DNA from: Candidatus Caenarcanales bacterium
GTDB lineage: Bacteria; Cyanobacteriota; Vampirovibrionia; LMEP-6097
NCBI GenBank assembly: GCA_013216135.1
Contig: JABSOS010000008.1
Coordinates: 88,916 to 152,915 of the forward strand
Direction of reading: 5' to 3'
Length of the DNA stretch: 64,000 nt
Part shown: positions 1 through 8,516 of the stretch, piece by piece
How positions within the stretch are numbered: position 1 is the stretch's first letter
Layout: each line of letters opens with the position of its first letter
The notes under the pieces: model-generated
What the model was told of the DNA's origin: nothing
Seen by the model: the letters and a program-made list of their open reading frames with translations, nothing else
Databases searched by the model: none
Made by a program: the position numbers and the translations under genes

Positions 1-359
1 GAATGAAAAATAGGCATTTTAAAACCAACACTCTCCACTAAAAGAGAATTATCATTATTTAGTTCCTGCATTTGATGCTTATGAGTCCATTTTGAGAAAG
101 GACCTGATACTTGTGAATCGCAGAATTGCTTACCTTCGACGACATCATGTATCTCTAGATTCCATCTTAGCCCTAGTGGTCCTAATAGTAATTTAATATC
201 TACTTCAGAGCCATTTTCTAGCTTCTCTGGGTGTTTATTTACCATTACCTTTTCCCAAGGTGGGATTAAACGATCTAAAGCCTTAGGCATGTTGTGCCAT
301 TTATATAAATACCCTGCATCGCAAGGGATGATTTGTGAAAATTCGATTTCTTCGACCAT
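1..359 (-). CDS. SRPBCC (START-like) family protein, 3' end cut by the window edge
   Basis: The frame opens at an ATG at 359 preceded by a good ribosome binding site (AGGAG about 9 bases upstream) and runs off the left edge after 119 codons. The N-terminal pattern, with HNMPKALDRLIPPWEKV at about residues 22-38, resembles the SRPBCC ligand-binding/cyclase-dehydrase proteins often found with TIGR01777-type NAD-dependent epimerases ('FxFHExPxAxxRLxPPWE'). These small helix-grip proteins bind hydrophobic ligands in the cytoplasm; the ligand here is unknown. The downstream partner gene, if any, lies outside the window. The family call is by pattern only and the C-terminus is not visible. Confidence 0.75.
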   Translation of the reverse strand, partial: MVEEIEFSQIIPCDAGYLYKWHNMPKALDRLIPPWEKVMVNKHPEKLENGSEVDIKLLLGPLGLRWNLEIHDVVEGKQFCDSQVSGPFSKWTHKHQMQELNNDNSLLVESVGFKMPIFH

Positions 360-392
360 AACTTGGTCTCCTTTTAGCCCTTCTTTTGCCTT

Positions 393-438
393 AAAAAAAG
401 TAACCAGAAATCACGCGAAGAGAAAACATGATTTCTGG
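393..438 (-). terminator. Intrinsic terminator after the LOV-LytTR gene
   Basis: A perfect 10-bp inverted repeat (404-413 with 429-438, CCAGAAATCA/TGATTTCTGG) is followed on the minus strand by TTAC and a run of seven T. It lies about 120 bases beyond the stop of the LOV-LytTR gene and just before the next minus-strand gene. Confidence 0.7.
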
Positions 439-556
439 CATAAGCCGATTTTGTGTGTATATTTATATGATAGATCGCTTTCTATATCTTTTAGTTAAGG
501 AATGGCTAAGTGACGTATTTGTGTCTTCACTTGCAATTTCTTGTGCAAAATGACAT

Positions 557-1324
557 CTATTGAACTTGTAAATCTTTAAGGATTGACTTTGATCCACTTC
601 TCGAAGCAGTAATTTCAGCTTCTCTCTTATCTTTAAGGACGATGTCATAAGTACCATCACCATTAGGAATCATGTGCTCAATGTAATTTAAATTAATAAG
701 TGCACCTTTATTTGCTTTATAGAATTCACAGTGTGAAAGACGCTTTTCAAGCTTTTCGATAGTGAAATAAGTAGGGAAATCCTTTTCTTTAGTATGGATT
801 ACTACTTGTCTGCTTTGTCTTTCGATATAGATGATTTGTTCAGGAGATAGAAGTCTAATACTTCCCTCTTCGTAGTCCTTAACTGCAATTTTGTTGGATT
901 TGTGTTTTGCAAGTTCTTGTCCTAAGATTTCTCTTCTAGTAACGTCATTTTGGACCCCTACGAAATGAGTAGTTTTACCAGTTTTATCTTTGATCGGTGA
1001 TAAATAAAGCTCGTTATAGAAAAGAGTTCCATCTTTTCTATAGTTCTTAAGAACTACTACACAGTCTTCACCTTCTTTAAGGCAATGTCTTAAAAGCTCT
1101 AATTGAGGTTGATCTGTATCATCACCCTGAAGAAATTTACAGTTTCTACCGATAACTTCATCTCTTAGATAACCAGTAACCTTTTCAAAGCCTTTATTTA
1201 CATAAATTAGAGGTTGATCCTCCTGCAGCATGTCAGCAATTGCGACTCCACAGCTTGTAGATTCTAAAGCAAAATTTTTCAATTCTTTAGAGACAAATTC
1301 ATCGGATAGAGGTGGAATACTCAT
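557..1324 (-). CDS. LOV-domain blue-light sensor with LytTR DNA-binding output
   Basis: A 255-residue cytoplasmic protein. Residues 17-135 form a PAS/LOV domain with the photoreceptor signature GRNCKFLQG at 59-67; Cys62 is the expected flavin-adduct cysteine and the following QGDDTDQ matches flavin-binding LOV domains. Residues 150-252 form a LytTR domain (RLLSPEQIIYIE, then YKANKGALINLNYIEHM), a beta-type DNA-binding module that usually recognises direct repeats. Such a protein would couple blue light, through a flavin-cysteinyl adduct, to transcription. The start is an ATG at 1324, and the divergent neighbour begins about 40 bases away. The fusion has no receiver domain, so light should act directly. 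Domain calls are strong from motifs; the regulon and the flavin occupancy are inferred. Confidence 0.9.
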   Translation of the reverse strand: MSIPPLSDEFVSKELKNFALESTSCGVAIADMLQEDQPLIYVNKGFEKVTGYLRDEVIGRNCKFLQGDDTDQPQLELLRHCLKEGEDCVVVLKNYRKDGTLFYNELYLSPIKDKTGKTTHFVGVQNDVTRREILGQELAKHKSNKIAVKDYEEGSIRLLSPEQIIYIERQSRQVVIHTKEKDFPTYFTIEKLEKRLSHCEFYKANKGALINLNYIEHMIPNGDGTYDIVLKDKREAEITASRSGSKSILKDLQVQ

Positions 1325-1361
1325 TTATGAAGATTTTAGCAGATTGTGGAATAATTTATAT

Positions 1362-2096
1362 ATGCTGGTTATTCTAATCGAATCAGTTAGGCTCTTTAAT
1401 AAAGGGAAGTTCTTCCAGGCGCATGAGCAATTGGAAGAGCTATGGAAATCATATGATTCTAGGGATAGGTGCTACTATCAAGCTTTAATTCAGTTGATGG
1501 TGACATGTCACCTTCTTAGCGAAAACCGTGTAGAAGGTGCTATTAAAGTTACGAAAAGGGCTGTAAACAATCTAAAAGATTATAATAGTCAAATCGCAGC
1601 TGTAGATATAATCAGGCTTTTAAAAGATATTTATGAGATATTAGAAATTGCTACGGACAGTGATAATAATACTGATGCTAATGATAAAACGAATTCATTA
1701 AAGGTTAAATTAGCTCTTTCTAGGATCAAAATTCATACTAAAGACGTAATTTTTTATGATGACACCTGTGGGTTTTGCAGTAATTTGGCTAAATTTAATA
1801 TAGGTTTTGTAAATAGTTTTGGTATTGAGTTTTCACCATTAAGTAATGATTTTGCTCAGAGGATTTTAAAACTTCCAGTTCCTTCTAGAACTGATGAGAT
1901 TAAGATGTTTACTCAAGATTTCACCTTATTATCTGGTATTGATGTTTTTCTTTGTATTTTAAGTAAAATACCAATCTTTGTTCCTATTCTATGGATTTTA
2001 GAGATCCCACCTGTGCGTTCAGCCTTTAAAAGGTCTTATCGATTAATTGCTGAAAATAGGTATAAATTTAATCCCAGTAAAAATAAAGTTTCTTGA
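1362..2096 (+). CDS. DUF309 domain fused to DCC-family (DUF393) thiol-disulfide oxidoreductase-like domain
   Basis: The 244-residue protein has two parts. Residues 8-95 match DUF309 (LFNKGKFFQAHEQLEELWK), a small helical domain of unknown role common in Cyanobacteria and Firmicutes. Residues 128-244 match the DCC family (DUF393), named for its N-terminal D-x-x-C-x-x-C motif; here the sequence is YDDTCGFCSN with Cys136 and Cys139. DCC proteins are predicted thioredoxin-fold oxidoreductases. An acidic Asn/Asp-rich linker joins the two. The frame stays open upstream to 1230 but would overlap the divergent LOV gene; the ATG at 1362 is preferred because DUF309 homology begins just after it. There is no clear ribosome binding site. 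The fusion itself is unusual, and no substrate can be named. Confidence 0.75.
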   Translation: MLVILIESVRLFNKGKFFQAHEQLEELWKSYDSRDRCYYQALIQLMVTCHLLSENRVEGAIKVTKRAVNNLKDYNSQIAAVDIIRLLKDIYEILEIATDSDNNTDANDKTNSLKVKLALSRIKIHTKDVIFYDDTCGFCSNLAKFNIGFVNSFGIEFSPLSNDFAQRILKLPVPSRTDEIKMFTQDFTLLSGIDVFLCILSKIPIFVPILWILEIPPVRSAFKRSYRLIAENRYKFNPSKNKVS

Positions 2097-2118
2097 TTTT
2101 GTTCACGCGGCACTGCGT

Positions 2119-2226
2119 TTATACAATAATCAAGTTATAACTCACAAAACTAACTAAAAATACTAAAAATACGAAATCCCAAACGATTTTTTTCTGGACA
2201 AGTTCTCTTCTTCTGATTCTATACAT
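2119..2226 (-). CDS. 35-residue single-pass membrane microprotein
   Basis: A short minus-strand frame opens at an ATG at 2226 with a textbook ribosome binding site (AAAGGAG, 8 bases upstream). It encodes 35 residues: a positively charged start (MYRIRRRELVQKK), then a hydrophobic helix (FVFLVFLVSFV) and a short polar end. The charge pattern fits a bitopic membrane peptide with its N-terminus inside. It is convergent with the DUF309-DCC gene. I recognise no family. Candidates by analogy are regulators of membrane complexes or type I toxins, but nothing in the sequence decides this. Confidence 0.55.
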   Translation of the reverse strand: MYRIRRRELVQKKIVWDFVFLVFLVSFVSYNLIIV

Positions 2227-2396
2227 TCTCTGTTCTCCTTTCTTCCGATTTCCGATTTGCACCTGCCCCGTACGTTTATATGTGTCTTTTCCTTTCTGTG
2301 ACCTTGTTTCCTAGACCATTTGATGCACAGTAATAATTAAATCTAGGTTAATTTATTGAAAGTTTTTTATCAAATTTATTTTTCTCTTCCCTATGT

Positions 2397-3071
2397 ATGG
2401 TCGTTATGGTGGTGGACTCGAATACTTATTTGAATAATGAAAGAGGGCAAAAGGGTTATAAACCTGGCTCTGAAAGGAATTCTTTTAACCCACTAAACTA
2501 TTACTTATCTCTGTATGAGGAGCAAGAAGAGGTTATTGCTAATGGTGGTGAATTAGTAACTGTTAGATATCCAGATGGTGGATCTGTAACTCTTCCGAGT
2601 TATGACCCAAATTTAAAGTGGCATGAAGAGCAAGCAAAAATCCAACAATTTTTTAATACCATAGCAAGTAACGGACCTAACTCTTCAAAGCAAGAATTGG
2701 CGACAGCAGAGGCTATTTTTGGAACAGGGAACTTTATTGATAACGGTGGAGGGATTAACTATCCTGAGCAGATAAAGTCTGTGCTTACAAGTTCAGCTTT
2801 AAATGATGAGAATTTAAGCTTAGCTAGTGTTAATGAATTTTCTGGTGCTTTAGAACCAAACGCTTTAAGGTCTTTATCTACTGATATAGCTTCACTTCAA
2901 GATCAACTGGTTAATCATTCAGCATTTTTTTCATTAAGCTCAGAGCAGTTAGATAATCTAAAAAGCGACAATAATTTGGCTAGTGATTTTAATTTTACAA
3001 AGACAGAATTAGCATCTGTGCCTGTTGGTGACTTGAAAAACATGCTTAATTATTTAGATAAACAAGCATAA
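2397..3071 (+). CDS. Orphan protein, paralogue A of a tandem pair
   Basis: A 224-residue soluble, acidic protein without signal peptide or membrane segment. Its middle part (YDPNLKWHEEQAKIQQFFN, then an AEAIFG motif) and its C-terminal part (NHSAFFSLSSEQLDNL) align by eye with the gene at 3172 (YYQEQAKIARFYEAI, AEDIFG, NHPIFNLSPEVKDYL), so the two are diverged tandem paralogues. The start is uncertain: ATG codons at 2397 and 2406 are in frame and neither has a ribosome binding site. About 170 AT-rich bases without a gene lie upstream. No known family was recognised. Confidence 0.7.
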   Translation: MVVMVVDSNTYLNNERGQKGYKPGSERNSFNPLNYYLSLYEEQEEVIANGGELVTVRYPDGGSVTLPSYDPNLKWHEEQAKIQQFFNTIASNGPNSSKQELATAEAIFGTGNFIDNGGGINYPEQIKSVLTSSALNDENLSLASVNEFSGALEPNALRSLSTDIASLQDQLVNHSAFFSLSSEQLDNLKSDNNLASDFNFTKTELASVPVGDLKNMLNYLDKQA

Positions 3072-3171
3072 AACAATTTTTATAGTCAAAAAAGAATTTC
3101 GTATTACTTTTTATTGTTAGAAAGTCATAACTTTCCTGTTCACGCGCGGGGTATCAGTGTAGAAGGAAGAC

Positions 3172-3882
3172 ATGGCAAATTTAACACTGGGCAGCGACGC
3201 TTATCCGAAGAATTTTGGGATAAAAAATTTAGGATTAGGGAATGAAATTTCTCCAAAAAATTTTGGTGAAAATTTATTAGACAAATCTTTTTTATTTGGA
3301 AATCCTTTGGGGATTTATGGTCAGGTAAGTGATCCTAGTGAGGTTGTAACTATTTACTTCCCCGGTTATTTTATGGAATTAGCGAAAGATCATCCTGATA
3401 CTCCTTACTATCAGGAACAAGCTAAGATTGCTCGCTTTTATGAAGCGATTCTTGCTACTTCCTCTGTAGACTCTATGGCTAACGCAGCTGAAGATATTTT
3501 TGGTGAAAATGCTGAAATGGTAGGTGAAATAGAATTACCACCAGAGGTAGAGTATGTGTTGGCTTCATGGTTAGCTGTGTCTGAAGACCAGAGTTCAGAA
3601 TCACTCAAAGGGGGTGCTGTTGAAGAGTTGATTGGTAAAACGGAAGCATATAAAACAAAACTAAGAAATATAGCTTGGAAAGAAGAAGCTATAAAGAATC
3701 ACCCTATTTTCAATTTATCACCAGAAGTGAAAGATTATCTAGAGACTAAAGGGATCGATATTGCTTTGATTCAAAGTCCTGGATTTTTAGGAGCTTCAAG
3801 TGAAAAAGATCTTAAACAGTTAATTGGGAGTCTTAATAAATATCAAGAAGAATTTAAATTAAAGAAAGATGAAATAGTTTAA
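3172..3882 (+). CDS. Orphan protein, paralogue B of a tandem pair
   Basis: A 236-residue soluble protein starting at an ATG with a ribosome binding site (AGAAGGAAG). It shares with the upstream gene the order: valine-rich strand plus YFPG/YPDG turn, EQAKI helix, AE.IFG motif, and an NHPIF.LSPE segment near the C-terminus. The N-terminus differs and carries two short repeats of PKNFG. The next gene begins 13 bases after the stop, so the pair and the following orphan gene plus lipoprotein (to 5910) look like one transcript. Function unknown. Confidence 0.8.
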   Translation: MANLTLGSDAYPKNFGIKNLGLGNEISPKNFGENLLDKSFLFGNPLGIYGQVSDPSEVVTIYFPGYFMELAKDHPDTPYYQEQAKIARFYEAILATSSVDSMANAAEDIFGENAEMVGEIELPPEVEYVLASWLAVSEDQSSESLKGGAVEELIGKTEAYKTKLRNIAWKEEAIKNHPIFNLSPEVKDYLETKGIDIALIQSPGFLGASSEKDLKQLIGSLNKYQEEFKLKKDEIV

Positions 3883-3895
3883 ATGTATAGGACCT

Positions 3896-5371
3896 TTGGG
3901 TTATTATCTTGTCTTGGTGCATTCTGATCCTAACTTTTTTAATAATCTTTCAGATGTGTCTTTGTATATAAAAGATTTACTTAAGTTAGATTGCCCTAAA
4001 CACAAAGAAAAGCTGAGGACATCGGCAAAAAAAATTGTTAATGCTCCTCGGAGAACAGGAATTAATCTATCTTTAATTAAACCTGGTGCGCATGAGATTA
4101 AGTTTTTCCAAGAGGAATTAAATAAATCAAAATCTGAGTTGGCTATAAAAATAGAAGTTAAAGAGGATGAGAAAGGTAAGCTCGAAATTCAAGGATATCT
4201 TGGAGTGAAACCTAGATTAGTCCAGAACACTAAAGTTATAGATACATTTGATAAATTTATTGATTTTTATCAAAAGGGAGATAAGGCTTTTAAAGATAAA
4301 GCCTATTCTTTTTTAGATGATTTTGCTTCTACGGTTGTTAAGTCAGAGTTACCAGATATTTTTAAGTTAAAAGTACTTGTTGGTTTAGAAAAATTAGATT
4401 CTTTTAGTTATAGCAAGAAAGAAAAGCTTAACCAAGAATTCTTGAGGTTTTCTGATTCTATTCCTATTCTTTTTGATGATTCTTGGAAAGTGGATTCACA
4501 AGTGCTAGCTGATAACAATTATGAATATAAACAACTTGTAACTAAATATTTTGATAAACTTCCTTATTTACAGAAGGTTCAGCTACTTCAAAATAAATTA
4601 ATATCTCAGCTGGAAAGTCTTAAAAGTCAATCTAAGCAGATTAACAATCTGGGTAATTTAACTCTAATATCTAATAATTATGGAAAATTAATTGATGACT
4701 TGAATTTGGTAGGGAAAGATTTATTTGAATCTTTAAAAACATCTACTCAAAAGGACTTTGTAGATATTTTTGAAATATTGCTGACGTATAACGAGTCTTA
4801 TTCTTTTGAAAGAAGATCTAACCCTAAAGTAGAAAACCTTGATGATAAAGATCCTATCTTTAATGAGCCTATTGAACCATCAGAGATAGTGATTACACTT
4901 CCAGAATGTGATAAGCTCTCACTTGCAGAGAAGCTTTTACAATCATCTTTTCTAAATGATTTTCATAAGTCTAAAGTAACTTCTACTGTAGTTAATTGTT
5001 TAACTCCTGACTTTAAAGAGGATATCTTAGAAGCTATGTTTGACATCTATAATAAAGATGATTATAGGTTAGATTTCATAAAGAATAATAATTTAAAGAA
5101 AACTTTAGCTGAAAAGATTCTCTTTAGGCTTCAAGTCCCAAAAAATTTGGAGTCTTTTTTGGATCAAGGCCTAGATTCAATCAATCATCAATTGAGATTT
5201 ATATTTGAAGAGGTAAAGGATTTTGAGACACTTAAATCAATTTTTGATGATTTAGTTTTGCAAATTGATAACTCTATAGAGCCTGAAGTTAAGGAAACAG
5301 ATTTCTATTTTTATCCTGAGTTTAGAGATAAATTTTTAAATATGGTCTCTAAGGATAATTTGTTAAAATAA
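3896..5371 (+). CDS. Large orphan alpha-helical protein
   Basis: A 491-residue soluble protein, rich in Lys, Asp and Leu and almost wholly helical in appearance, with no signal peptide or recognisable catalytic motif. The first usable codon is a TTG at 3896; AGGA lies only 3 bases upstream, so translation may be coupled to the preceding gene or start at a later TTG or GTG (3914 or 3917). It sits between the paralogue pair and a lipoprotein gene with a 5-base gap downstream, suggesting one operon. I do not recognise the family. Confidence 0.75.
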   Translation: MGYYLVLVHSDPNFFNNLSDVSLYIKDLLKLDCPKHKEKLRTSAKKIVNAPRRTGINLSLIKPGAHEIKFFQEELNKSKSELAIKIEVKEDEKGKLEIQGYLGVKPRLVQNTKVIDTFDKFIDFYQKGDKAFKDKAYSFLDDFASTVVKSELPDIFKLKVLVGLEKLDSFSYSKKEKLNQEFLRFSDSIPILFDDSWKVDSQVLADNNYEYKQLVTKYFDKLPYLQKVQLLQNKLISQLESLKSQSKQINNLGNLTLISNNYGKLIDDLNLVGKDLFESLKTSTQKDFVDIFEILLTYNESYSFERRSNPKVENLDDKDPIFNEPIEPSEIVITLPECDKLSLAEKLLQSSFLNDFHKSKVTSTVVNCLTPDFKEDILEAMFDIYNKDDYRLDFIKNNNLKKTLAEKILFRLQVPKNLESFLDQGLDSINHQLRFIFEEVKDFETLKSIFDDLVLQIDNSIEPEVKETDFYFYPEFRDKFLNMVSKDNLLK

Positions 5372-5376
5372 CTCAC

Positions 5377-5910
5377 ATGATACGCAAGCTTTACCTATTA
5401 ACTTTTTTGACAGTAATCTTAGCTTCTTGTAATTCAAAGCCTGCAAAAGAGATTAGCTTTAATTTACCAGATGATTTTGCAAAGATATATCATAAGAATA
5501 ATGATAATGGTTCTTTTGATAAAGAGTATGCTCGAGAAGGTGAAAGTCTTCAAAGCTGGACTGAGATAATTAGATATATTTATCAGCCTGTTGATGTTAA
5601 TTTAAGAGAACAGTTTTCTGCTTTAGTTAAAATTATGGCTAATTCTTGTAATGAGCCATTTGCTCCTCAGCCTATTGATGGGACTATTGGTGGTTATAAT
5701 GCAATTAATGCTCTTTTTGCCTGTGGCGCAAAGGATGGTGTGAATTATGGTGAGATAACACAGTATATTTTTATTCATGGGGATAATGGCGTACACAGCT
5801 TGCAGAGAGCAATGCGTATTGAGAAGTTTAAGGCTAAAGATACTCAGAAAATTATAAAAAAAGAGCTTAAGCCATGGGATGAATTCTTTAGATCAGTTGA
5901 ATTCAAATAA
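5377..5910 (+). CDS. Predicted lipoprotein, last gene of the orphan operon
   Basis: A 177-residue protein with a short charged start, a hydrophobic stretch and a lipobox (ILASC, Cys18), so it should be lipid-anchored in the inner or outer membrane. The mature part has two further cysteines (NSCNEPF and FACGAKD) that could form a disulfide in the periplasm. It begins 5 bases after the large orphan gene. Its last 18 bases overlap the end of the convergent methyltransferase gene. No domain family recognised. Confidence 0.8.
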   Translation: MIRKLYLLTFLTVILASCNSKPAKEISFNLPDDFAKIYHKNNDNGSFDKEYAREGESLQSWTEIIRYIYQPVDVNLREQFSALVKIMANSCNEPFAPQPIDGTIGGYNAINALFACGAKDGVNYGEITQYIFIHGDNGVHSLQRAMRIEKFKAKDTQKIIKKELKPWDEFFRSVEFK

Positions 5911-7206
5911 ACCTAGAAACTTAGGCTTCATACTCTTCAATAAAGACTCTCTTTCCATAAGTAAATCAAGTTTCTTTTGATATTGGTGTACTGGACAAGT
6001 TGTAAAGAAATTAATCTTCTCAGCTTCTTCAAAAAGTTTTTTTGATTTTTTGAATTTCTTGATCTTCATATAGTAAATAGCTTGGTAAAGTTTGCTGTAA
6101 ACAGAGACATCGTCTATTCTTAAAAACTCATTTAAGAGAGCTTTATAGGCTTTATTAGACTGATCGCTTACAAAAATCTTCATCGCTGAAATCATCTCAC
6201 AGAAAAGTACACATGGATTATTTGTTTCAAAATTCTCTTTAAGTGTTTGTTTAAACCTATAACTAGGCTGAGATTTGCTAATTATATGTTTGTAAAGAAT
6301 GAAGTCGTTATGAATATAATTCCAATAGTTTTTAGTTTCAACGAAGTTGCTTATTAATTGTGAATTTAGAATATAAGCTATCGCTCCAGCAAATGCTCTG
6401 TAGGAGACGCGTGAATCAAAATCCATAGTCGGAATGTCAGCTATGTAAATAAATCCGTTAGGGCTTAAGCGGTTCAGTAATTTCTCAAGAGCATCTAGGG
6501 CATTAAAATTGAAGTGGATTTTTTGTTCTTGCTTATAGTTCTCAGCAATATTATGAAGTAGATCTAAATATTGCTTCTCTTTAGCTTCGAAGCGAACCTT
6601 CTTCTCTTCCATCCAAAACTCTTTTAAAACCTGGACTTGATGATTATCCTGTTCTAAGAATTCAATATAAAGTTTCTCTAGAAGCTCGTCTTCTTTTTTA
6701 TAAATAGAGCATGGTAATGCATGCAAGCAATAATTCATTATTACTAAATCTATTTCTCCTAGATCGTAAGGTTTCGATTTGATATCGATACATTCATCTA
6801 GATTCATTAAATCTAGTTTTAGGTAACGGAAATGAATATTTTCTTTAAACTCTTGATAAAGACTTCTACTACGAAGATCTTTTACGATACGAAAATCAAA
6901 GTCGCTGATCAAATATTCAACTTTATCTAAAAGTCCTTCTTTTTTACAGGCAAATAAAAAGTGTCTTGCAAAAATACCATTACCGGCTCCACATTCAAGC
7001 ACTTTCAGTTTCTTTTTACTGGTTTTAACTTGCTTAAGTAGCTTTACGATACTATGTGCGTGCGGAAAAGAACTTGTAGAAACATTAGGGATAGCTTCTT
7101 TATTCTTTAAGTCGAATATGTCTATTCCTGTTTCTATATAAGTCTGTGCACTTTTTTGATAAAGTGGGGCTTCCTCAAAACTGTAAATTTCACCGCTTAA
7201 TGTCAT
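5893..7206 (-). CDS. SAM-dependent methyltransferase with TPR-like C-terminal helices
   Basis: A 437-residue protein. Motif I of class I methyltransferases is clear (VLECGAGNG at 69-77), followed by an acidic motif II region (YLISDFDF) and a motif IV-like strand (IDLVIMNYCLHALP). The layout, with a long helical insertion after motif IV, recalls large-insert methyltransferases. Residues 365-415 (YSKLYQAIYYMKIKKFKKSKKLF) resemble a tetratricopeptide repeat. The substrate cannot be told; protein or small molecule are both possible. It is monocistronic and convergent with the lipoprotein gene. Confidence 0.75.
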   Translation of the reverse strand: MTLSGEIYSFEEAPLYQKSAQTYIETGIDIFDLKNKEAIPNVSTSSFPHAHSIVKLLKQVKTSKKKLKVLECGAGNGIFARHFLFACKKEGLLDKVEYLISDFDFRIVKDLRSRSLYQEFKENIHFRYLKLDLMNLDECIDIKSKPYDLGEIDLVIMNYCLHALPCSIYKKEDELLEKLYIEFLEQDNHQVQVLKEFWMEEKKVRFEAKEKQYLDLLHNIAENYKQEQKIHFNFNALDALEKLLNRLSPNGFIYIADIPTMDFDSRVSYRAFAGAIAYILNSQLISNFVETKNYWNYIHNDFILYKHIISKSQPSYRFKQTLKENFETNNPCVLFCEMISAMKIFVSDQSNKAYKALLNEFLRIDDVSVYSKLYQAIYYMKIKKFKKSKKLFEEAEKINFFTTCPVHQYQKKLDLLMERESLLKSMKPKFLGLFEFN

Positions 7207-7291
7207 TGGCGTTAACTGTATTTTAACAAAGATTTGTTAGAGTAACATAGATTCGTACGTAAGAAATACATATAAGCAGGAGAAATAAAGG

Positions 7292-7495
7292 TTGAGCGAT
7301 ATATTTTCTAGTATTTTTAATATTAATAATGATGAAACGGTTGATTCTAGGCAAAATGCTAGTTTTGCTAAGGGAGAGCAGAAAAGCTTTCAAGCTAGAT
7401 TAAAGGAAATTGCTGGTGAATTAAATTCTAGAGACGCTGAAACTTTTTATAATGATCCATTTGTTCGTTCAGATCAGAAAGATGGCTTTGCTTAG
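7292..7495 (+). CDS. Small orphan protein, 67 residues, TTG start
   Basis: The TTG start has a strong ribosome binding site (AGGAG, 9 bases upstream), which supports a real gene in spite of the rare start codon. The protein is polar and charged, with no signal peptide or membrane helix; a helical middle (QARLKEIAGEL) and a disordered-looking end. It overlaps the convergent gene by 4 bases. Function unknown. Confidence 0.65.
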   Translation: MSDIFSSIFNINNDETVDSRQNASFAKGEQKSFQARLKEIAGELNSRDAETFYNDPFVRSDQKDGFA

Positions 7496-8298
7496 GCTGC
7501 TATAAGTTCTTTATTATTATTTTTTTCAATTAATTTTTGAGATTCCTTAGAAGATGTTAAAAGTCTAATCAGTTGATCTATTTGTTTCATTGCATTTTTT
7601 AGACCATAATCTTTTTCATCTGGTCCTATGCCTGGATTTTGAATGAGAAAGTCATATTCATTATTTTCTAACCCGTCTTTTATAGTTTTAAGCTCTGGTT
7701 CTAAAAATCTATTTATTTCACTATCTATTTCAGATGCACTAGCATTTTCTGCAGTTCTTTGTGATCTATATGCTCTTTCTTCAGCAAGTTGGTCAAAATT
7801 GATTTTTGCTTTTGCAACATTTTTTGCGTAGGGAATATTTTTATTTGATATTTGAAGTAATTTATTACTTTCTATTCCTGGTTGAGAGGTTTTCATAAGT
7901 AAGACTTTGTTTATATTTGCCTTAGGATTAATCCCTTTAAAGATTGTTTCAATCTTAGGAACGTCCTTAGGATCAGCAAAAGTTATGGCAAGTTTTTCAC
8001 CTGAATTTGCAGCTTGCTGTAATGAATTTGTAGTTTCTTGCAAGACATCACTAGCTTCAGGTTGATTAGAGAGAGCAAGTGGATGATCCGGTTCAATCTC
8101 ATTTAAAGCTTTCATTTGTTCATAATTAGTTCTGCCGGGTTCACTATTAAATACTTTTATCTGAACAGGCCTAACCATGTGAATACCTATTGGTTTTTTT
8201 AATGCTAGCTCTTGCTTGACACTATCCTTTCCTGACCAGGTTCGCCCAGTGACTATAAGTAAATCTGTGTTTTTTGTTGGAGTAAAATTTGAGATCAT
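7492..8298 (-). CDS. P-loop protein resembling a diverged guanylate kinase
   Basis: From the ATG at 8298 the protein has 268 residues. Soon after the start comes a strand and P-loop (LLIVTGRTWSGKDSV) laid out like the guanylate kinase motif G-x-S-G-x-G-K, but with Trp in the middle and KD in place of KS/KT. About 25 residues later RPVQIKVFNSEPGR sits where the GMP-binding region would be, and further strands (KLAITFADP, VLLMKT) continue the kinase-like order. Key residues are therefore altered, so catalysis is doubtful. The frame extends upstream to 8376 by way of a TTG and another ATG (8325), neither with a ribosome binding site. Lineage-specific orphan otherwise. Confidence 0.6.
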   Translation of the reverse strand: MISNFTPTKNTDLLIVTGRTWSGKDSVKQELALKKPIGIHMVRPVQIKVFNSEPGRTNYEQMKALNEIEPDHPLALSNQPEASDVLQETTNSLQQAANSGEKLAITFADPKDVPKIETIFKGINPKANINKVLLMKTSQPGIESNKLLQISNKNIPYAKNVAKAKINFDQLAEERAYRSQRTAENASASEIDSEINRFLEPELKTIKDGLENNEYDFLIQNPGIGPDEKDYGLKNAMKQIDQLIRLLTSSKESQKLIEKNNNKELIAA

Positions 8299-8516
8299 GT
8301 GCTTCGTTACACCCTCAAGAAACATTATAGTTTTATTTGATGAAATCAAAAGACTTAATTCTAAAAAATATAACAATTCATTATTTCTTCACTTTCCATG
8401 GAATTGCTTAAATCATCAGCTCGATTATTTGCAGAAGGGTTACGCAAAACTCTCCTTTCTTGATGTAAGTTGGCTATGTACTAATCATGAAAGGAAAAAA
8501 GTAAAATTCAAAGGCT

